Of a DNA stretch of 64,000 bases, positions 59,480 through 64,000 are shown piece after piece. Source of the stretch: Chloroflexota bacterium (GTDB lineage Bacteria > Chloroflexota > Anaerolineae > Aggregatilineales > Phototrophicaceae); assembly GCA_014338005.1 (NCBI GenBank), contig QUBZ01000006.1:43102-107101 (forward strand), read 5' to 3'. Both the position numbers and the translations under genes were made by a program. Every line of letters begins with the position of its first letter. Position 1 is the first letter of the stretch. Under the pieces are notes generated by a model that saw only the letters and a list, made by a program, of their open reading frames with translations, was not told the DNA's origin and searched no databases.

Positions 59480-59770
59480 TCAGACAGTCGCCGGTGGTTT
59501 GCCGGTCATCATGAACTTGCTTTCATCCGAAGCCAGGGCGCGGAACGGCTGGCTGTCCTCTTCCATTTTCGCCAGCGCCTCCTCCAGCACCCGGTTGATG
59601 CGCGCGATCTGGGCGCGGTTATCATCCAGCGCCAGGCCGTTCAAAGCCGCCTGCGCGAGTTCTTTGTCCAGGCCGTTTTCGATTAACAGTAAGACCGTTT
59701 TTTCCGGCAAAAACAGCAGGCCATTTCGGAAGTATGGCGCGTATTCGCTGGCGGTAGAACGCATGAGCAA
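59480..59770 (-). CDS. Hypothetical protein, 96 residues
   Basis: A small, mostly helical, soluble protein (PEKTVLLLIENGLDKELAQA, RINRVLEEALAKMEEDSQPF). No motif is recognised. Support comes from the start at ATG 59770, a plausible minus-strand -10 box (TATAAT at 59833-59828) 58 bases upstream, and the stop abutting the convergent gene. It could also start at the second ATG two codons in. Confidence 0.6.
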   Translation of the reverse strand: MLMRSTASEYAPYFRNGLLFLPEKTVLLLIENGLDKELAQAALNGLALDDNRAQIARINRVLEEALAKMEEDSQPFRALASDESKFMMTGKPPATV

Positions 59771-60181
59771 GCCCTCCCAAAAGCATCTTCGGCTGTGTAA
59801 CGAGATGCCAACTATATCGCAACGATAATTATACCTTAGAATCGGTCTTTTGCATCCTTAATTTTGTTAGACTTTTCTGATGTTTTTCCTACGCTGCGGC
59901 GTCTATAATCTTGGTGAATATATTTGGGCAGGCCGGCAGCCGCCAAACCTGCCCCACATACCACATATCCCGCTTCCCGCGCCGACAGATTGTTCGTTGC
60001 TGCTTGTGTTTCATCTCACAATTTAGATTAACAACAGATCAGCATGACTCCAAGAATAGTACCATAGTATATTTCACTATTGATTTTACGGAAAAATAGA
60101 TTATAGTTAAATTATCGAGTTTTGGAACGCTATCAGGTGGCATCGCAGAAGCAGGCAGTTTTGCAGAAGCAGGCAGTTTTT
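59771..60181. other. AT-rich intergenic region between the hypothetical gene and the FHA gene
   Basis: No supported gene. It holds the -10 box of the minus-strand hypothetical gene (59828-59833), a plus-strand TATAAT at 59904-59909 with a poor -35, and a hairpin GGGCAGG/CCTGCCC (59926-59932 with 59948-59954) about 20 bases after it, which could be a short transcript or a palindrome of the dispersed type. From 60010 to 60120 the sequence is distinctly AT-rich. An 18-base tandem repeat lies at its right end. Confidence 0.55.
60145..60180. repeat. Perfect 18-base tandem duplication before the FHA gene
   Basis: Two identical units, GCAGAAGCAGGCAGTTTT, at 60145-60162 and 60163-60180, end one base before the ATG at 60182. 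If translation began at TTG 60122 the units would encode QKQAV twice. Confidence 0.85.
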
Positions 60182-60553
60182 ATGAACGCAGCACGGTCTG
60201 TTATTCCGTCGAAAGGGGTGATACGCATCGAGATTCTCAACAAGGCCCAGAGCAGCATCGAAGTCGAGATTTCCGGCGGCCAGGGTTATATCATCGGTCG
60301 CTCTGATAACAAAAGCACCTACCTGCCGGACATTGATCTGGCCGATTTCGAAGCCCTGGAGATGGGCGTTTCTCGCCGGCACGCTGCCCTGGTACACCAC
60401 CATCAGCATTTACACCTGCTAGACTTGAGTTCGGTGAACGGCACTTTTTTAAACGGCGAGCGCCTCGCCCCGGAAGCGCCCTATCCGCTGTCTCATGGCG
60501 ACAAAATATTATTGGGCAATTTAACCCTCGTTATTTCCTATCTCGACCGCTAG
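60182..60553 (+). CDS. FHA-domain protein
   Basis: 123 residues from ATG 60182; a TTG at 60122 would add 20 residues covering the tandem repeat. The forkhead-associated domain fills most of the protein: YIIGRSDNKS (GR and S), EMGVSRRHAAL (SRRH) and LLDLSSVNGTFLNGERL (NG-T) are the phosphothreonine-binding landmarks. There is no other domain. FHA proteins read phosphorylated threonine in Ser/Thr kinase signalling; no kinase gene is in the window. MarR follows after 14 bases. Confidence 0.87.
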   Translation: MNAARSVIPSKGVIRIEILNKAQSSIEVEISGGQGYIIGRSDNKSTYLPDIDLADFEALEMGVSRRHAALVHHHQHLHLLDLSSVNGTFLNGERLAPEAPYPLSHGDKILLGNLTLVISYLDR

Positions 60554-60567
60554 TATAGGTTTTTCCT

Positions 60568-61065
60568 ATGTTTACCAACGGCAAAACAAATGGTACAAAG
60601 AAACGAGATATGAACGAAACATCCCAATCCCCACTACGCTTTAACGGATCGCTCTGGTGCAATCTGGATATCGCGCTTCGTAACATAGATCAGGTCTACA
60701 GCCAGATGGTCGAACCGTTGGGATTGACCGTCATCGAGTGGTATATCCTGCGCGCCCTGTACGAACAGGACGGCCAACACGCCTCCGAACTGGCGCGGGC
60801 CGTTGGGCGCGCCGCCACGTCGTTTACGCCCATTCTGGACAAATTACAGCATAAAGACCTGATTCAGCGCCGCCCCGACCCGGCAGACCGCCGCGCCGTC
60901 CGCATTCACCTGACGGACAAGGCCAAAGAATCGCGCCAGCGCGTGATGGAAACCGCCGACCAGATCGAGCGCAGTATCCACAGCATGATTAAAAATGGGG
61001 ACTACGAGACATTTAAGCATGTCCTGGCCGTCCTGCAAGAAATAGCGCCGGAACAAACCCGCTGA
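60568..61065 (+). CDS. MarR-family transcriptional regulator
   Basis: 165 residues (a second start at ATG 60610 removes 14). The winged helix is VIEWYILRALYEQDGQHASE, ELARAVGRAATSFTPILDKL and RRPDPADRRAVRIHLTDKAK, flanked by dimerisation helices. MarR proteins usually repress neighbouring genes and respond to small aromatic ligands or oxidants. It may regulate its own unit with the FHA gene; no operator palindrome was recognised. Confidence 0.9.
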   Translation: MFTNGKTNGTKKRDMNETSQSPLRFNGSLWCNLDIALRNIDQVYSQMVEPLGLTVIEWYILRALYEQDGQHASELARAVGRAATSFTPILDKLQHKDLIQRRPDPADRRAVRIHLTDKAKESRQRVMETADQIERSIHSMIKNGDYETFKHVLAVLQEIAPEQTR

Positions 61066-61089
61066 CCGGCTTCTTTCTATCTGGCCGGG

Positions 61090-61665
61090 TCAGATGATCT
61101 GTATGTCTTGGCGCTGGCCGGCCAGTCGGGCGAGCGCCGCGCGGTAAACCTCCAGTATGGGCATATTGAACAGGACGAACCGCACCAATCTGATGGTTGT
61201 GTTCTGCTGCAAAAAATCGCACACGGTTTGAAGCGCAATCGGCGCGGCCTCCTCCACCGGGTAGCCATAAGCCCCGGTGCTGATGGATGGGAACGCGATG
61301 CTTTCCAGATGGTGCTGCGCGGCCAGTTCCAGGCTGCGCCGGTATGCGCTCGCCAGCAGCCGGGGAACGTCCTCATCGGCGCGGCGGTAAATCGGGCCGA
61401 CGGCATGGATAACGTAACGCGCTTTCAGGTTATAACCCGCCGTGATTTTGGCGTCTCCGGTCTGGCAGCCGCCCAGGGTGCGTGTTTCTTCCAGCAAACG
61501 CGGCCCGGCAGCGCGGTGAATCGCGCCATCTACCCCTCCCCCGCCCAGCAGCGATGAATTAGCCGCGTTGACGACAGCATCGGTGGCCTGCTGCGTAATG
61601 TCGCCGAGCGTCAGCTCCAACACAGCATTGTTGATACGGGCCAATAGTGGGGAATGAGCGTCCAT
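61090..61665 (-). CDS. Macro-domain ADP-ribose hydrolase-like protein
   Basis: 191 residues from ATG 61665, which has GAGGAG upstream; a TTG at 61683 is less likely. [40 protein letters not shown] and [10 protein letters not shown] are the macro-domain ADP-ribose site, and [15 protein letters not shown] is the second loop. This is the O-acetyl-ADP-ribose deacetylase/MacroD-like group, which removes ADP-ribose from proteins or acts on its acetyl ester. A short zinc-finger-like frame ends 4 bases upstream of it. Confidence 0.92.
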   Translation of the reverse strand: MDAHSPLLARINNAVLELTLGDITQQATDAVVNAANSSLLGGGGVDGAIHRAAGPRLLEETRTLGGCQTGDAKITAGYNLKARYVIHAVGPIYRRADEDVPRLLASAYRRSLELAAQHHLESIAFPSISTGAYGYPVEEAAPIALQTVCDFLQQNTTIRLVRFVLFNMPILEVYRAALARLAGQRQDIQII

Positions 61666-61669
61666 CTTT

Positions 61670-61864
61670 TTATCTCTCCTCAAACATCATCTGATGCGCG
61701 CGGCACAGGATGAGTAGATTTTCTCGTGTTTCGGCTCCACTCGCAAACGATACAGCCCGCAAAGAAGCCCTTGCCTTACGGCGGCAAATCCGGCAAACTT
61801 GGCAGCCGCGCCGACGATGCGCGCAGCCGCGATCACTACAGGAGGCAGGTTTGGAATCGCTCAC
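61670..61864 (-). CDS. Possible small HNH-like zinc-finger protein
   Basis: 64 codons from GTG 61864. The C-terminal half has CQVC and CRIC cysteine pairs and then [20 protein letters not shown], which resembles the last part of HNH nuclease domains (N-L-x-x-L-C-x-x-H). The central histidine motif of HNH is not seen, so it would be a remnant or a different zinc finger. The stop is 4 bases before the macro-domain ATG, a spacing that supports a real gene. Its 5' end overlaps the divergent YbaK start by 14 bases. Confidence 0.35.
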   Translation of the reverse strand: MSDSKPASCSDRGCAHRRRGCQVCRICRRKARASLRAVSFASGAETRENLLILCRAHQMMFEER

Positions 61865-62354
61865 CCCCGCTCATGTCCAGGCGGTGCTGGACGCCTGGAA
61901 TCTGGGCATCCAGATTCGCTTTTACGAAAACACAACCGCCACCTCGCAGCAGGCCGCCGATAATATTGGCTGCGAGCTGGGGCAGATCGTCAAAAGCATC
62001 ACCTTTCTGGTAGACGGCCAACCCATCGTCGTCCTCACCAGCGGCGACCAGCGCGTGGACGATAAAAAGCTGGCCGCCATGCATAACGTCGGGCGCAAAA
62101 AGGTCAAAGCCGCCTCGCCGGAGCAGTGTGTCGCCGTTTTCGGTTATCCGCCCGGCAGCGTGCCGCCCCTGGCCTACCGGACGCCGGGCATAACGACTTA
62201 TATTGACGATTCGCTGCGCCGCTACCAGCAGCTTTACGCCGCCGGCGGCGCGCACAACGCCATCTTCCCCATCACGCTCGACCAGCTTGTGCAGATCACC
62301 GGCGGGCAGGTGGCCGATGTGGTGCGGCGCGAGACGCCAGATCAGGCTGAATAG
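61851..62354 (+). CDS. YbaK/EbsC-family aminoacyl-tRNA deacylase-like protein
   Basis: 167 residues from TTG 61851, chosen because AGGAGG lies at the right distance before it and the family begins near [60 protein letters not shown] (active-site region), KLAAMHNVGRKKVKAASPE and FGYPPGSVPPLAYRTPG match the trans-editing deacylases that hydrolyse mischarged tRNA such as Cys-tRNA-Pro. The open frame continues upstream to 61710 but without similarity. Confidence 0.88.
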   Translation: MESLTPAHVQAVLDAWNLGIQIRFYENTTATSQQAADNIGCELGQIVKSITFLVDGQPIVVLTSGDQRVDDKKLAAMHNVGRKKVKAASPEQCVAVFGYPPGSVPPLAYRTPGITTYIDDSLRRYQQLYAAGGAHNAIFPITLDQLVQITGGQVADVVRRETPDQAE

Positions 62355-62384
62355 AGCGGGCGCAGGCAGCCCTTTCAACAAAAA

Positions 62385-62409
62385 GGGCGGGTTTTTGATG
62401 ACCCGCCCC
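62385..62409 (-). terminator. Hairpin with T-run after the surface-protein gene
   Basis: On the minus strand GGGGCGGGT and ACCCGCCC form the stem and TTTTTGTTG follows, 30 bases after the stop at 62441. The stem has the same GGGGCGGGT sequence as the palindromes in the nuo operon, but here it is also a good intrinsic terminator. Confidence 0.6.
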
Positions 62410-62440
62410 ACCAAGCAAAACTTATTCCAGTTCCCCGGTT

Positions 62441-64000
62441 TTAGCCGCCGCAGCTCCCGGACAAATTGAGGAAACCGCCGTTCACCCAGCCGGTCGCGCC
62501 CGCCGCATTGATGCGGAACCAGATGCCCTGGCGCGCGGTAGCGTCGAAAGTTTCGTTAAAGCCCAGCAGAGCGATGATCGGGCTGCCGGTGTTCGCTTCT
62601 TTACGCAGGCGCAGGCTGCCCGCCGTCGTCGTCACGCGGCAGCCGGCCAGTTCCTGCACCGGCGCGGAAACAGACACGTCCGCCACCACCGGCGACGGCG
62701 CTGCCACCAGCACGACCGTCCCGGAGCTGAAGATCACGCCGCAGGTGTAACCGCCCTGGAAGCTGGTCGCCAACCACTGCGGCACGCGCGGCGCGGTCGA
62801 AGCGTCCAGGAAGATCATACCGCTGCTGCCCAGCAGGCAGACCGTCACGCCCTGCTGGAACGGCACGACCGGAATGCCGTCGCGCGTCAGGCCGAACACG
62901 TCTACCGCCTGGATGACGCCCAGGCCGAACACGGCGGCGTTGCCGACTTCCGCCGGGTCTTCGACATAAACCGTATTTTCCGCGATCACCCGGCAGAAGA
63001 CGCTGCCGCGCGGCACGGTATCCGCCGGGACGGATGCGCGCACGATGGCATTGGTCGTACCGCCGATGTCGGCGCACAGCGGCACGGGCGGCGGCAGCGG
63101 GAAGCCCGCAGCGGTCGGCACGGCATGCGGCCCGGATGGCGGCGCGCCGTCGTTGTCGGTGATATTGATGATTTTATTAACAATCGGCAGGCCGACCGGG
63201 TAAGCCACCGGGTCGCCGGTCGCTGTGATGGCATGGGTTATAACGCAGGTGTGCGGCCCTTCCACGATGGCATCATCCACCGCCGTCACGGGGATGTTCT
63301 GCGGCGTGGTGTCGTTCAGCACGATGTTTATCGGCACGCCGCCGCCCGCGCCCACGTCACACTGGGCATTCGGGGTGACGGTGATGGTCACAGGGCCGGC
63401 AGGGTTGGTATTCAGGTTGATCTGATAATTACCCGCCGCGCCGCCTTCGGCAATGTTGACCGGGTTGGGGCTGACCGTTACGCCCGGCGTATCGTTATCG
63501 GTCACGTTGGCGACCACGTTAGGAATCGCCACGCCCAGATATTCCGGCGCGCTGGCCGCGTCTATCGCATGGGTGATAACGCAGGTGTGCGGCCCTTCCA
63601 CAAGCGCGTCGTCCACCGCCGTCACCGTCACCAACTGGAGGATATTGTAGTTGGCAGGCGTAAAGGTCAGCGTCACCGGCGCAACCGTACACTGGCCGTC
63701 GGTCGTCAGGTTAATGACCACGTTGGCGCTCGGCATGGCATTCAGCACCACCGTATAGGTGTCGGTCGCCCCGCCTTCGGCGATGTCGGTCGAGCCGCCG
63801 CTTTCAGTAATCGTCACGCCCGGCGTATCGTTATCCGTCACGTTGGCGACCACGTTAGGGATCGCCAGACCGATATATTCCGGCGCGCTGCCCGCCCCAA
63901 CTGCGTGCGTGATGGTGCAGGTGTGCGCCCCTTCCACAACCAGGTCGTCCACCGCCGTCACCGTCACCGTCTGCGCCACGTTGTAGTTGCCCGGCGTGAA
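62441..64000 (-). CDS. Large secreted/surface protein with Calx-beta-like repeats and C-terminal SH3b domain, partial
   Basis: The frame is open from the right edge to the stop at 62441; 519 codons are visible and the N-terminus is missing. From the edge there are three repeats of about 100-110 residues, each with VTVTAVDDxxVEGxHTC and ITHA, then PNVVANVTDNDTPGV and DIAEGG, a Calx-beta-like pattern. A 150-residue unassigned region with several cysteines follows (VPRGSVFCRVIAENTVYVED). The last 65 residues are a bacterial SH3 domain (AGSLRLRKEANTGSPIIALL, GATGWVNGGFLNL). Such proteins are exported and bind cell wall or neighbouring surfaces. Exact domain family is uncertain. Confidence 0.8.
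   Translation of the reverse strand, partial: FTPGNYNVAQTVTVTAVDDLVVEGAHTCTITHAVGAGSAPEYIGLAIPNVVANVTDNDTPGVTITESGGSTDIAEGGATDTYTVVLNAMPSANVVINLTTDGQCTVAPVTLTFTPANYNILQLVTVTAVDDALVEGPHTCVITHAIDAASAPEYLGVAIPNVVANVTDNDTPGVTVSPNPVNIAEGGAAGNYQINLNTNPAGPVTITVTPNAQCDVGAGGGVPINIVLNDTTPQNIPVTAVDDAIVEGPHTCVITHAITATGDPVAYPVGLPIVNKIINITDNDGAPPSGPHAVPTAAGFPLPPPVPLCADIGGTTNAIVRASVPADTVPRGSVFCRVIAENTVYVEDPAEVGNAAVFGLGVIQAVDVFGLTRDGIPVVPFQQGVTVCLLGSSGMIFLDASTAPRVPQWLATSFQGGYTCGVIFSSGTVVLVAAPSPVVADVSVSAPVQELAGCRVTTTAGSLRLRKEANTGSPIIALLGFNETFDATARQGIWFRINAAGATGWVNGGFLNLSGSCGG
63480..63860. repeat. Near-identical DNA segments within the surface-protein gene
   Basis: Segments around 63479-63560 and 63808-63890 share long near-identical runs (starting GCCCGGCGTATCGTTATC and running into GACCACGTTAGG), spaced about 330 bases, one repeat unit. 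Recent duplication or gene conversion between repeat modules is likely. Confidence 0.7.

Overview
The window is high-GC, densely packed bacterial chromosome. It most likely comes from Chloroflexota (Anaerolineae-like). That is an inference from the combination seen here: a single-chain glycyl-tRNA synthetase (alpha and beta fused), a deazaflavin-type nitroreductase, Uma2-family and DUF1028 genes, very long multi-GAF/PAS sensor kinases, an ECF sigma factor with a small membrane partner, and a complete 14-subunit complex I operon. No rRNA, tRNA, CRISPR array, phage or transposase was recognised.

Layout. (1) 1-7.7 kb: small metabolic and accessory genes (DUF1028 protein, PNPOx-like flavoprotein, TIR-domain protein, HAD phosphatase, deazaflavin nitroreductase, aldo/keto reductase, Tat-exported serine hydrolase, GNAT acetyltransferase, endonuclease V, MerR regulator). 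(2) 7.8-10 kb: a restriction-modification pair, an SPPY-type DNA methyltransferase followed by an NgoMIV-like endonuclease whose frame is broken near its N-terminus. (3) 10.1-14.1 kb: rpoB on the minus strand, with a strong promoter and its own terminator, but no rpoC downstream. (4) 14.4-26.4 kb: a signalling cluster of a Cache-HAMP-GAF sensor with no output domain, an NMT1/THI5-like binding lipoprotein, a giant Cache-HAMP-GAF-PAS histidine kinase split by one in-frame TAG, a threonine synthase-like enzyme fused to two receiver domains, a stand-alone receiver and a GNAT protein. (5) 26.4-29.4 kb, minus strand: ROK protein, FabH, a membrane protein and an ECF sigma factor. (6) 29.6-40.3 kb: glyS fusion, NERD-helicase, dnaG, rpoD, Uma2, Nudix-GNAT fusion. 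(7) 40.4-57.9 kb: nuoA-N in canonical order from one consensus promoter, with a small TPR gene between nuoF and nuoG. (8) 58-64 kb: DMT transporter, small unknowns, FHA protein, MarR, macro-domain protein, YbaK deacylase and the C-terminal part of a large Calx-beta-like/SH3b surface protein running off the right edge.

The most unusual content is the signalling cluster, where a PLP amino-acid enzyme carries two phospho-receiver domains directly downstream of a huge sensor kinase, and the nuo operon, where NuoJ carries a DUF4397-like domain inserted between its fourth and fifth membrane helices, NuoH is extended at both ends, and NuoL carries an Ala/Glu-rich insert and a His-rich loop. Short GC-rich palindromes of the form GGGGCGGGTT...AACCCGCCCC recur in the gaps between genes, especially inside the nuo operon, and look like a dispersed REP-type family. 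All family assignments are from reading the translated sequence; no database search was run.
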